Shown here piece after piece: positions 45,722-53,500 of a stretch of DNA of 64,000 bases. A model generated the notes under the pieces. It ran no database searches. It saw only the letters and a list, made by a program, of their open reading frames with translations, and had not been told where the DNA came from. A program made the translations under genes and the position numbers. The stretch is taken from positions 1-64,000 of the forward strand of contig NZ_QZWH01000013.1 of NCBI RefSeq assembly GCF_003601925.1, read 5' to 3'. This DNA comes from Buttiauxella izardii. GTDB taxonomy: Bacteria > Pseudomonadota > Gammaproteobacteria > Enterobacterales > Enterobacteriaceae. Position 1 is the first letter of the stretch, and each line of letters opens with the position of its first letter.

Positions 45722-46660
45722 GTGACCGACAAACATCCCGAGTTTTTATATAAATATCGGTCTATCAACTTAATCAGTGATGCAACTTTATCCGTAGAAG
45801 AACGTTTAAAGAATGATTATTCAGTTCAGAATCTATTAGATAATAAAGCAACATTTTCAAGCCGCCTAAACTTCAATGATTTGTTTGATTCTAAAATAGA
45901 ACTTGTCGAACCTACTCCGCAAGAGTTCGAAAGTTTAATACCCCTTTTGTTGAAAAGTGTAAAGGATGAAACATATCTTCGTAAAGACGTTCAATACATT
46001 GCGGAAACTCCTGAGAAACTTGAGGAATTAAAGAAGTCTATGCTAGGTTCCCGTGTGCATGACATTACCAGCAGCGTGGATAACGGTAAGTTCACAAATT
46101 CAGGCATCAAATACCTTCATAGATTCAGGCAGACATTTAATGACCTGATTGATAGTTATGCGTTTATATCACTATCAAGTAACAAAAATAGTAATTTAAT
46201 GTGGTCACATTATGCCGATTCTCACAAAGGGTTTTGCATTGAATTTAAGGGTGAATATATTGCGGCTACCGAAGTTACTTATGAAAAAGAAATTCCCAAA
46301 TTGAACCTAATTGATCTATGTAAAATGTATTTGAATCTTGAAAGCAATGAGCATATGGGTGTTCTTATTTGGCAAGCATTACGCACAAAACTTGTAGAAT
46401 GGGAATATGAATCAGAATATAGATTCCAACTGTCTAACGATATGGCACCACGATTAATAAAAGGCGCTCTGTGGATGAACTACGATTACACGCCTGACTT
46501 TGTTGAGTCAATTATATTCGGTTGGAGAATGCCAGTAGAAATAAAAAATTACATCATCGAGCATATGCCACCAAACACTAAATTTAAGCAAGCATACCCC
46601 GACCTAAGCACCATTGAGATAATGGACTATCAAGAATGGTTGGCTTTGAGTCGGTCCTGA
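45722..46660 (+). CDS. DUF2971-family protein
   Basis: 312 aa. The family blocks are present: FLYKYRSINLISDATLS near the start, LMWSHYADSHKGFCIEFKGE near 160 and LVEWEYESEYRFQL near 225. Its role is unknown; DUF2971 proteins are common in accessory islands. Translation begins at GTG 45722 after a poor ribosome binding site; no upstream ATG extends the frame. It is markedly AT-rich. Its 3' end overlaps the convergent coiled-coil gene by 31 bp. It lies inside the repeat-flanked insertion. Confidence 0.8.
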   Translation: MTDKHPEFLYKYRSINLISDATLSVEERLKNDYSVQNLLDNKATFSSRLNFNDLFDSKIELVEPTPQEFESLIPLLLKSVKDETYLRKDVQYIAETPEKLEELKKSMLGSRVHDITSSVDNGKFTNSGIKYLHRFRQTFNDLIDSYAFISLSSNKNSNLMWSHYADSHKGFCIEFKGEYIAATEVTYEKEIPKLNLIDLCKMYLNLESNEHMGVLIWQALRTKLVEWEYESEYRFQLSNDMAPRLIKGALWMNYDYTPDFVESIIFGWRMPVEIKNYIIEHMPPNTKFKQAYPDLSTIEIMDYQEWLALSRS

Positions 46661-46938
46661 TATCGGCGTTCGCGCTCTGCCTTACCATCAATGAAGTGTT
46701 CCATTGATTCAGCAAAGGTTAGCGCTTCTTTTCGTACATTACGTGGGGCGTTAACGATGTTCACCGTGTTAACAGTGTTGTGTACCGTTACGGGGCGCTG
46801 TTCCAGTTTGTACAGTCTTGCGTTGATACCCTGGATTGATGCGCGTTGCTGGCGGGTGAGTGCTTCCAGATAGGCTATGTGTTCATCTTGTTGGTGAATG
46901 TGCTGTTCTGCTTTCAGTAGTTCGAATACGTAGTTCAT
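46630..46938 (-). CDS. LexA-box-linked coiled-coil protein, unknown
   Basis: 102 aa, hydrophilic. A coiled coil is predicted by eye for residues 1-48 (LLKAEQHIHQQDEHIAYLEA, then RQQRASIQGINARLYKLEQ). A low-complexity hinge VTVHNTVNTVNIVNAP follows and a charged C-terminal helix ends the protein. AGAGAGAAATC precedes the ATG. A perfect LexA-type box is 76 bp upstream, with TATATA between box and gene, so SOS induction is likely. Not DinI, SulA or TisB. Function unknown; a phage-derived origin is plausible. Confidence 0.6.
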   Translation of the reverse strand: MNYVFELLKAEQHIHQQDEHIAYLEALTRQQRASIQGINARLYKLEQRPVTVHNTVNTVNIVNAPRNVRKEALTFAESMEHFIDGKAERERRYQDRLKANHS

Positions 46939-47013
46939 GATTTCTCTCTTGTCTGTCGTGGGCGTTCTGCCCTTCCCCTTTATTTATCCCTCTATATAGT
47001 TACGCTTAATCCA

Positions 47014-47033
47014 CGCTGTATATTTAAACAGTA
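47014..47033 (-). promoter_or_regulatory. LexA (SOS) box upstream of the coiled-coil gene
   Basis: CTGTATATTTAAACAG (47016-47031) fits the LexA consensus CTGT-N8-ACAG with an AT-rich centre and TA on one flank. It lies 76 bp upstream of the 46938 start, on a plausible minus-strand promoter. Confidence 0.7.
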
Positions 47034-47124
47034 CAACGTAAAAACCTAACCGCTTGTTTATGGTGTGACCAGATAAGAAGGAAACGAGAGGTTTTTTGCG
47101 ATGTACGTCAATAAGTCAAAGTGT

Positions 47125-47235
47125 TTATAGTTGACGCCTGGGAAGCCCGAGGAACAATGCTACTGTAGTCAAAGGGTTAGCCAGCGGTAATAACACCACC
47201 AACCCAAGCCCAATAGCCTTTACCAATTCCATCAT
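47125..47235 (-). pseudogene. marC 5' stub next to marO
   Basis: ATG at 47235 opens 31 codons identical to MarC residues 1-31 at the protein level, then five foreign codons (PRRQL) and TAA at 47125. It is the part of marC inside the right copy of the direct repeat and would give a 36-aa, one-helix peptide if the native leftward mar promoter still fires. Confidence 0.85.
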
Positions 47236-47320
47236 CTGCTGTCCTTTATTTCGGTGTCTTTTTGCGCTCTCGAGTATAGCAGTCTGCATGCTCTACATGG
47301 GTTAGCAGAATTGTATCAAT
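47143..47320. repeat. right copy of 178-bp direct repeat flanking the mar insertion
   Basis: Same 178 bp as 43499-43676 with four substitutions. It joins directly to the native marbox and marO. The distance between copies is 3644 bp, so the insertion itself is about 3466 bp (43677-47142). Confidence 0.92.
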
Positions 47321-47335
47321 GTTAAAAACTGAACC

Positions 47336-47434
47336 GTTTTAGCTATTCGTGTCATCACCGACTCATAACGTTGACTTATGGTTGCCTGAGCAATAATATC
47401 TGCCGTGATTAAATATACTTGCCTGGGCAACCAT
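47336..47434 (+). promoter_or_regulatory. marO: marbox, marRAB promoter and two MarR sites
   Basis: A marbox-like sequence (TTTTAGCTATTCGTGTCATC, 47337-47356), -35 TTGACT (47371-47376), 17-bp spacer, -10 TAATAT (47394-47399). MarR site I (TTGCCTGAGCAA, 47382-47393) fills the spacer and site II (TTGCCTGGGCAA, 47419-47430) lies just before the GTG start, exactly as in E. coli. This predicts MarR repression and MarA/SoxS/Rob activation. Confidence 0.9.
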
Positions 47435-47435
47435 A

Positions 47436-47870
47436 GTGAAAGACAAAAACGATCTGTTTAACGAAATGATCCCTCTCGGGCAACTGATCTATATGGTTAA
47501 CCAGTACAAGGAACGCCTGCTTAACGAACATCTTTCCCCACTGGATGTCACTTCGTCACAATTTAAAGTGCTCTGCACTATCTATCGCGAAGAATGCATT
47601 ACCCCCATGGAGTTGAAGAAATCGCTTTCTGTGGACCTCGGTGCGTTAACCCGCATGTTAGACCGCCTGATTTGCAAAGGATGGGTCGCGCGCTTACCGA
47701 ATCCCAACGACAAACGGGGTGTGCTGATAAGACTGACTCCTGATGGAGCCAAACTTTGCGAGAAATGCCGCAGCCTCTTGGGGAAAAGCATGCACCAAGA
47801 ACTGATTAAAAACCTGACAGCCGACGAAGCCGACACGCTTTATCACTTGTTAGCAAAGGTATTACCGTAA
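47436..47870 (+). CDS. marR: multiple antibiotic resistance repressor MarR
   Basis: 144 aa, the same length as E. coli MarR. Winged-helix repressor: SQFKVLCTIYREECITPMEL, VDLGALTRMLDRLICKGWV (recognition helix) and PNPNDKRGVLIRLTPDGAKL (wing). It begins at GTG as in E. coli, with no strong ribosome binding site, consistent with low expression. It binds the two marO palindromes just upstream; phenolic compounds and copper-dependent disulfides relieve it. First gene of marRAB; marA follows after 20 bp. Confidence 0.96.
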   Translation: MKDKNDLFNEMIPLGQLIYMVNQYKERLLNEHLSPLDVTSSQFKVLCTIYREECITPMELKKSLSVDLGALTRMLDRLICKGWVARLPNPNDKRGVLIRLTPDGAKLCEKCRSLLGKSMHQELIKNLTADEADTLYHLLAKVLP

Positions 47871-47890
47871 ACCTGGAATGAGGTGAAACG

Positions 47891-48265
47891 ATGTCCAGAC
47901 GGAACAATGATTCAATAACAATACAAAGCATTTTGGACTGGATTGAAGAGAACCTGGAAACCCCGCTCTCCCTTGAGAAGGTTTCGCAGCGTTCTGGCTA
48001 CTCGAAGTGGCACCTGCAAAGGATGTTTAAAAAAGAGACCGGGCATTCATTAGGCCAATACATCCGTAATCGAAAACTGACCGAAATCGCGCTCAAGTTG
48101 AAAGAAAGTAACGAGCCGATTCTTTATTTGGCGGAGCGCTATGGGTTTGAGTCGCAACAGACACTCACCCGCACGTTCAAGAATTACTTCTCTGTGCCAC
48201 CTCACAGATTCCGCGTTGCATGTTCAGGTGGCGAAGGAAAGTACATTCACCCGCTAAATCATTAA
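47891..48265 (+). CDS. marA: transcriptional activator MarA
   Basis: 124 aa AraC/XylS-family monomeric activator (E. coli MarA has 127-129). Two HTH units: [20 protein letters not shown] near 32-51 and [20 protein letters not shown] near 80-100. It activates marbox genes for efflux, porin control and redox defence. The ATG follows AATGAGGTGAAACG. It lies 20 bp after marR in the operon; the C-terminal extension after PPHRFR is close in length to that of E. coli. Confidence 0.96.
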   Translation: MSRRNNDSITIQSILDWIEENLETPLSLEKVSQRSGYSKWHLQRMFKKETGHSLGQYIRNRKLTEIALKLKESNEPILYLAERYGFESQQTLTRTFKNYFSVPPHRFRVACSGGEGKYIHPLNH

Positions 48266-48316
48266 AACAGTTAAAAACGCTATGCAACCGTCTGGTTAAC
48301 CAGACACCGAGGATTT

Positions 48317-48526
48317 ATGAAACGTTTTATCTCCGCAGCGAGCCTGCTACTGATTCTGGCTTCCGCAAACGTTATGGCGGAGCAATCAGGCAATTTCAGC
48401 ACCACTCAGGCGAATCACGGCAGCATGATCATTCCACCGTCTGATAGCCGCGCACAGAACAGCAACACCATTGGCGATAAGTCAGAATTCCTGGGTACGC
48501 CGTACTACCAGGAAAACACACTGTAA
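48317..48526 (+). CDS. marB: MarB, periplasmic small protein
   Basis: 69 aa (E. coli MarB 72). Signal peptide KRFISAASLLLILASANVMA, then a polar mature part (EQSGNFSTTQANHGSMIIPP). In E. coli it lowers marA expression by an indirect periplasmic route. AGGA precedes the ATG. It is the third gene of marRAB and followed by a terminator. Confidence 0.9.
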   Translation: MKRFISAASLLLILASANVMAEQSGNFSTTQANHGSMIIPPSDSRAQNSNTIGDKSEFLGTPYYQENTL

Positions 48527-48534
48527 TTCGGATT

Positions 48535-48564
48535 GGGCGGGCCTCTATTTTGCCCGCCCCTTTT
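48535..48564 (+). terminator. terminator after marRAB
   Basis: 8-bp GC stem (GGGCGGGC at 48535-48542 with GCCCGCCC at 48552-48559), 9-base loop, then C and TTTT. It also lies at the 3' end of the convergent eamA gene. Confidence 0.85.
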
Positions 48565-49456
48565 AATTCACCGCCGCCCGTCTCACTCGCAAGCCAAACA
48601 CGTTGATATACAGCCCGCCCATAATCAGCGCGGCACCGATCAATTGTGTCATCGACAGCGTTTCATCCAACAACCATGCCGCACTGCCCATTCCGACGAC
48701 CGGCACCAGTAATGATAACGGAGCGACACGCCAGGTTTCGTAGCGCCCCAGCAAGCTCCCCCAAATCCCGTAACCCACAATCGTTGCCACAAACGCCAGG
48801 TAAACCAGCGAAAGCACCGTTGTCATATCAATGGTTATCAGGCTTTGCCACATCAGCGCCGGGCCATCAAGCAGGAAACTGGCGACAAAAAATGGAATGA
48901 CCGGAATCAATGCGCTCCAGACCACCAGCGACATAATCGGCGGGCGTGCTTCCAACTGCATGATCTTTTTATTGAAGATGTTGCCACAAGCCCAGCTAAA
49001 AGCCGCCGCCAGTGTGAGCATAAAACCCAGTAAAGCGACCTGCTGCCCGCCGAGACTCCCTTCAATCAACACCAGCACACCGATAACCGCAAGCGATATC
49101 CCCGCCAGTTGCTTGCCTTGTAGGCGTTCACCAAACACGCATGCACCGAGAATAATGGTGAAAAATGCCTGCGCCTGGAGAACCAGCGACGCAAGTCCGG
49201 CGGGCATCCCGAATTTAATCGCACTAAAGAGAAACGCAAACTGCCCGAAGCTAATCGTCAGTGCGTACGCGGCCAGCAGACGAAAGGGAATTTTAGGGCG
49301 CGCGACAAACAGCAATGCGGGGAAGGCCACCAGCAAAAAACGCAGTCCGGCCAACAACAGCGGCGGCATATTGTGCAGCCCCATCTTAATCACCACAAAA
49401 TTCAGTCCCCACACCACAACCACCAGCATTGCCAGCAGCCCATCTTTGCGCGTCAT
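48563..49456 (-). CDS. eamA: cysteine/O-acetylserine exporter EamA
   Basis: 297 aa (E. coli EamA 299). Ten-helix DMT transporter with two EamA domains: LLAMLVVVVWGLNFVVIKMG at the start, QAQAFFTIILGACVFGERLQ and TLAAAFSWACGNIFNKKIMQ in the middle, WRVAPLSLLVPVVGMGSAAW later. It exports O-acetylserine and cysteine pathway metabolites in E. coli. ATG 49456 follows CAGGGGCAGG; the frame to 49531 is not expected to be used. It is convergent with marRAB and divergent from ydeE. Confidence 0.94.
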   Translation of the reverse strand: MTRKDGLLAMLVVVVWGLNFVVIKMGLHNMPPLLLAGLRFLLVAFPALLFVARPKIPFRLLAAYALTISFGQFAFLFSAIKFGMPAGLASLVLQAQAFFTIILGACVFGERLQGKQLAGISLAVIGVLVLIEGSLGGQQVALLGFMLTLAAAFSWACGNIFNKKIMQLEARPPIMSLVVWSALIPVIPFFVASFLLDGPALMWQSLITIDMTTVLSLVYLAFVATIVGYGIWGSLLGRYETWRVAPLSLLVPVVGMGSAAWLLDETLSMTQLIGAALIMGGLYINVFGLRVRRAAVN

Positions 49457-49642
49457 ACCCTGCCCCTGTGTTATTGCGATTTTGTTAAAATCTACGTATT
49501 CATCCACATAATAAATAGATACAGATCGCACTTTTCTCTGTCAGTACAGAGAAAAAATTAACATAAGCACAACCTATACTTTGTTGATCCTTCATGATAA
49601 ATCTGATCCCCCCAAACAAATTCATTCTAAAAAAACGATAAA

Positions 49643-50842
49643 ATGGTTTCCCTGACAAGACGTTTTTCTGGCAAGCAACTTTCCATCAGCGTTTTACTGC
49701 TCTCTTCTCTGCTTCTCACAGTCGGGCGCGGTTTAACACTGCCGTTCATGACTATTTATCTCTCCGAGCAGTACGCCATGCCGCTACAAGAAATCGGTAT
49801 GGCGCTGACTATCGCCCTGACAGCGGGAGTCGTGTTTAGCCTGTGGTTTGGGATACTGGCCGATAAATTCGACAAAAAGATGTACATGCTGCTGTCGATC
49901 ATTATTTTCCTCGGCGGGTTCGTTGCCATTCCGCTGGTGAATAGTGCCGTGTTGGTCGTGGTGTTTTACTCGTTGATAAACTGCGCTTACTCGGTCTTTG
50001 CCACGGTGTTGAAAGGCTATTTTTCCGATGTGCTGGAAATTCACCAGAAACCGAAAATCTTCTCGCTCAATTACACCTTCGCCAATATCGGCTGGACGGT
50101 CGGCCCACCGATTGGCACGCTGGCGGTGCTTTACAGCACCAACTTACCGTTCTGGTTATCCGGCTTAACCGCGATCATTCCGTTTATTGTGATTAGCCGT
50201 TACGTGCACAGCGTGCCGGTGAGCGAAACGCAGGAAAGTAGCGTCAGACTCTCGCCGGTTCAAATGCTTAAAGATAAGGCGTTGATGTATTTCACCTTCT
50301 CGTCTTTCCTCGGATCGCTGGTGTTTGGGTCTTTTGCCGCTTGTTTATCCCAATATGCGATCGCAGTTTCAGACTCGGATCTGGCGCAAAAAGTCGTCGG
50401 CGTCGTGTTGCCCGTGAATGCGTTTGTGGTAGTGGTTTTTCAGTATATGGTCGGCAAAAGCATTCGCCCGGACAATATCAAAAAGCTGATGGCCTACGGC
50501 ACGTTATTCTTTATGGCAGGGCTGGCGGGCTTTATGGTTTCGGGCGATAACCTGCTGCTGTGGGGGATTTCTGCGGCGGTGTTCACCATCGGAGAACTTA
50601 TCTTCGCACCGGGCGAATACATGCTGGTGGATAACATCGCCCCGGCGGGACTGAAAGCGAGCTACTTTTCTGCCCAGCAGCTCGGCTGGTTAGGTGGTGC
50701 GTGTAACCCGCTATTCACCGGCCTGATGCTGACATGGTTCCCACCATCAATATTATTTGTCGCACTGATGGTGGCGATTATGCTGGCGTACTGGATGGTT
50801 GTGAAAGGGATGGCGGTGAAATCGCAGTTGGCTTTGAATTAA
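49643..50842 (+). CDS. ydeE: major facilitator transporter YdeE
   Basis: 399 aa, twelve predicted helices (E. coli YdeE 395 aa). LLTVGRGLTLPFMTIYLSEQ in helix 1, FSLWFGILADKFDKKMYM near 70 (the MFS loop 2-3 motif) and EYMLVDNIAPAGLKASYFSA near 325 are the family marks. E. coli YdeE exports dipeptides and arabinose-like substrates when overexpressed; its normal role is unsettled. Downstream of eamA as in E. coli. Confidence 0.92.
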   Translation: MVSLTRRFSGKQLSISVLLLSSLLLTVGRGLTLPFMTIYLSEQYAMPLQEIGMALTIALTAGVVFSLWFGILADKFDKKMYMLLSIIIFLGGFVAIPLVNSAVLVVVFYSLINCAYSVFATVLKGYFSDVLEIHQKPKIFSLNYTFANIGWTVGPPIGTLAVLYSTNLPFWLSGLTAIIPFIVISRYVHSVPVSETQESSVRLSPVQMLKDKALMYFTFSSFLGSLVFGSFAACLSQYAIAVSDSDLAQKVVGVVLPVNAFVVVVFQYMVGKSIRPDNIKKLMAYGTLFFMAGLAGFMVSGDNLLLWGISAAVFTIGELIFAPGEYMLVDNIAPAGLKASYFSAQQLGWLGGACNPLFTGLMLTWFPPSILFVALMVAIMLAYWMVVKGMAVKSQLALN

Positions 50843-50885
50843 ATGGTGCATGACGCTAGCGTTTATCCAGACTACAAACCGAATC

Positions 50886-50915
50886 GTAGGTCGGATAAAC
50901 GAAGCGTCATCCGAT
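50886..50915. repeat. REP-type extragenic palindrome
   Basis: GTAGGTCGGATAAAC facing GCGTCATCCGAT, the second copy of the REP seen at 18934-18963, here between the convergent ydeE and GNAT fusion genes. Confidence 0.75.
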
Positions 50916-50919
50916 AGAA

Positions 50920-52089
50920 CTACTTCAGAAATTTCCGGTACTGAATAAACCCAGGCTTATCCGCCATTTTGTCGTATAACGCCTGGCCCGCCGCATTGGT
51001 TTCATGAGTATGCCAGTACACGCGCCCGCAGCCTTTCGCCTGCGCATGCTGGTAAACACCTTCAATCAGCGCCCGCCCCACGCCTTTTCCGCGTGATTCT
51101 GGCGCGGTAAACAGATCCTCCAGATAACAATGATCCTCTGCCGACCAGGTGCCACGGTGGTAAATTATGTGGCTGAACCCGAGCATTTTCCCCTGCTCAT
51201 CGAACGCGCCCAGGGCAAACATTGGCTCAGACGCATCCAGCATTCGTTGCCAGGTGAGCTCGCTGATTTCTTCGCTCAGTTGCGAATTGTAGAACGTTAA
51301 ATAACCCTGCCATAACGGCAGCCATGCAGCATGATCGCTGGCATCTAGTGGCCTGACGTTTACCACCGTTCTACTCGCTGTTGGTCGAGGGATTTTTAGA
51401 CTTGCTCGGATCTGCGCTAATCCCTGAGTCTGCACGCCGCCCGGCATATTCTCATCCGAGAGCCATATTTCAAATGCCTGTTTAATCTCTGGCCATTCGC
51501 TATCAATAATTGAGAACCACGCGGTATCGCGCGTGCGCTGTTTATACACCACCGCCTGGCGGAACAGCCCTTCATAACGGAAACCAAGGCGTATTGCCGC
51601 ATGGCGCGACGGGCCGTTTAGACTGTCGCACTTCCACTCGTAACGGCGATATCCCAGCTCAAAAGCATATTTCATCAGCAGAAAATGGGCTTCGGAGGCC
51701 TGTACGGTGCGCTGTAACAGCGGCGTATACATCACAAAACCGACCTCCACCACGCCGTTCGCCGGGTCGATGCGCATCAGCGACAGTGTGCCAACTGCGC
51801 TGCCACTTTGGGAATCGACAACCGCATAATGCAGCGGGTCGTTGCTCTGCGTCGCGCCTTCGATAAACTCCGCGAATTGCTGCTGCTCACGGAACGGGCC
51901 AACGCTCAGATACGTCCACCCTCGGTCATCTTTCGCGGTACTCCACGCCGCCCATAAATCAGCGGTGTGAATACGAGATAAAGGCTCAAGGCGGCAATAG
52001 CGCCCTTCCAGCGTAATCCGCTCCGGGCGAGGGCATGTTTTCCATTCGCAAAGAGAGTTGCCCACAGGTTGCTGATATTCATTTGTCAT
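50920..52089 (-). CDS. two-domain GNAT acetyltransferase fusion
   Basis: 389 aa. Domain 1 (about 20-205) is RimJ-like: STAKDDRGWTYL, VMYTPLLQRTVQASEA (acetyl-CoA loop, with VQAS in place of a usual glycine-rich turn) and SRHAAIRLGFRYEGLFRQA. Domain 2 (about 235-389) is a separate GNAT: RGKGVGRALIEGVYQHAQAK holds its acetyl-CoA loop and HETNAAGQALYDKM its last helix. Domain 1 resembles the single-domain protein at 16620-17342. ATG 52089; a longer frame to 52383 is unlike the family. Substrates unknown. Confidence 0.88.
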   Translation of the reverse strand: MTNEYQQPVGNSLCEWKTCPRPERITLEGRYCRLEPLSRIHTADLWAAWSTAKDDRGWTYLSVGPFREQQQFAEFIEGATQSNDPLHYAVVDSQSGSAVGTLSLMRIDPANGVVEVGFVMYTPLLQRTVQASEAHFLLMKYAFELGYRRYEWKCDSLNGPSRHAAIRLGFRYEGLFRQAVVYKQRTRDTAWFSIIDSEWPEIKQAFEIWLSDENMPGGVQTQGLAQIRASLKIPRPTASRTVVNVRPLDASDHAAWLPLWQGYLTFYNSQLSEEISELTWQRMLDASEPMFALGAFDEQGKMLGFSHIIYHRGTWSAEDHCYLEDLFTAPESRGKGVGRALIEGVYQHAQAKGCGRVYWHTHETNAAGQALYDKMADKPGFIQYRKFLK

Positions 52090-52205
52090 GCCAGTCAATT
52101 CAGGCCTCCACGGGCGCAATAACGATAAGTTACCTGAATATAAACAAGTTATGGCATAACAAAAAGGACCATAATTTTTGTGATTTGGTAGGCCATGATT
52201 CAGGG

Positions 52206-52589
52206 CTACTTGTGTTTTACAACCTTGATGGTTTTTTTGTCCAGATAACGGGTCGTAAAAAACAAACATATGGAGGCTACAGTGTAAGACAGCAACATTA
52301 GAGATACTCTCAATGGATTCCCGGCATACCATAAAAAAATGAGTAAAATTGAAACAGCAAAATATATAACCAGAAACAACCACTTTGTGACAACACTCAT
52401 AATAAATAAGGATGGCGTCATAATATATAAAATATAGAAAGCAACAAACCCAAGTGTCACCCCATGGCTTACTGACTTGTAATTTTGAGTATAAAAATAG
52501 CGCCCACAGTCGTGAATAACTATCATAATAAACACAGCAAACGTAGCAGCGCTAATTTTAATAAGAAATAGCAATCTTTTATTTTTCAT
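52206..52589 (-). CDS. small four-helix membrane protein in an orphan pair
   Basis: 127 aa from ATG 52589. Four hydrophobic segments (about 6-26, 43-66, 67-88, 92-112) and a basic C-terminal tail. Its ATG lies inside the end of the upstream gene (11-bp overlap, GGGGAGTGGAATG gives a ribosome binding site), so it is translated with it. AT-rich. No family recognised. The soluble-plus-membrane overlapping pair resembles effector-immunity layout but no toxin motif is visible. Confidence 0.6.
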   Translation of the reverse strand: MKNKRLLFLIKISAATFAVFIMIVIHDCGRYFYTQNYKSVSHGVTLGFVAFYILYIMTPSLFIMSVVTKWLFLVIYFAVSILLIFLWYAGNPLRVSLMLLSYTVASICLFFTTRYLDKKTIKVVKHK

Positions 52590-53382
52590 TCCACTCCCCA
52601 TAAGTCATCAATTCAGATTCTGTAATGGGTTGTGAAATACTATTGCTATCGATATCATTAATTACTTCATTGACTTGCGTGTTAGAGTAGTTTCCAGCGG
52701 AAGTTGAGAAATAGTAACTGTATTTTTTACTTGCAAATAAAGCCCCTCTCAGCACAAAAAAATTATCATAACAATTGCTGACATCAGAGACGCTGCTTAC
52801 CGATCCCCCAGCCCACTTTATCCCTGTGCGAACAACATATTTAATGTCTCGATTTGACCTATAGGTATCTACCGCAAAAGGAATCTGCCCAACTGCATCT
52901 GTCCAATATGGAACCCCATTGATCATAACCATTAAGTATCCATCACCACCTTCTGCACTAGATTTCCAGTCTCCAGGCATGTATTGGTAATACGAAGCTG
53001 ACAAACGATCAATTGAAGAAAAATCTACGATATCCTGCCAGCTAAAATGCCTATAAGCCGGATAAGTTTCAGGAGCATCGTTCAAATAAATCAACTCATG
53101 ATAGTTATCAGCCAGGGGTTCAAACCACTGCCAGGCATAATTGTCATAAAGCTCTTGTGCAGTAAGAATTTCAAACTTCTCGTCAGTCCCTTTCTTTAGG
53201 GTTAGCGCAAACAGAATATCGCCATTGCTTCGGGTAATGATCTTACAGCCGGGAATGGTACAAGTTTCGACATGGTTCTCTGCTGCGGGGCGACTCTTTG
53301 CTTTGAATGTCAGATAAGTTTTATTCGCTTCGGTTGTAAAGGTATACCCCTTACCATTTATTTCGTGAATGAATTCCTTCAA
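52579..53382 (-). CDS. uncharacterised soluble protein in an orphan pair
   Basis: 267 aa if started at TTG 53382, behind AGGGAGA; another TTG gives 277 aa from 53412. No ATG is available nearby. No signal peptide or membrane segment. Recognisable stretches are IDRLSASYYQYMPGDWKSS near 125 and GGDGYLMVMINGVPYW near 147; aromatic-rich and AT-rich, unlike the flanking genes. Overlaps the four-helix membrane gene. No family recognised; probably recently acquired. Confidence 0.55.
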   Translation of the reverse strand: MKEFIHEINGKGYTFTTEANKTYLTFKAKSRPAAENHVETCTIPGCKIITRSNGDILFALTLKKGTDEKFEILTAQELYDNYAWQWFEPLADNYHELIYLNDAPETYPAYRHFSWQDIVDFSSIDRLSASYYQYMPGDWKSSAEGGDGYLMVMINGVPYWTDAVGQIPFAVDTYRSNRDIKYVVRTGIKWAGGSVSSVSDVSNCYDNFFVLRGALFASKKYSYYFSTSAGNYSNTQVNEVINDIDSNSISQPITESELMTYGEWNEK

Positions 53383-53500
53383 AATATTTCTCCCTGTTAA
53401 TATTAATCCCAATAAAATATCGGGACGATATTAATTCAGAGAGAACATTTATCCTTCATTAAAATTAACTTCCGGGATTAATTATCTTAAGAGAATGTGT

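Noticed and set aside
43499..47320. Insertion-sequence origin of the mar insertion
   Set aside because: No transposase, no terminal inverted repeats, and the 178-bp direct repeat is too long for a target duplication.
52090..52383. 98-codon N-terminal extension of the GNAT fusion
   Set aside because: Cysteine- and aromatic-rich sequence unlike any GNAT, no ribosome binding site at its start, and a family-like start exists at 52089.
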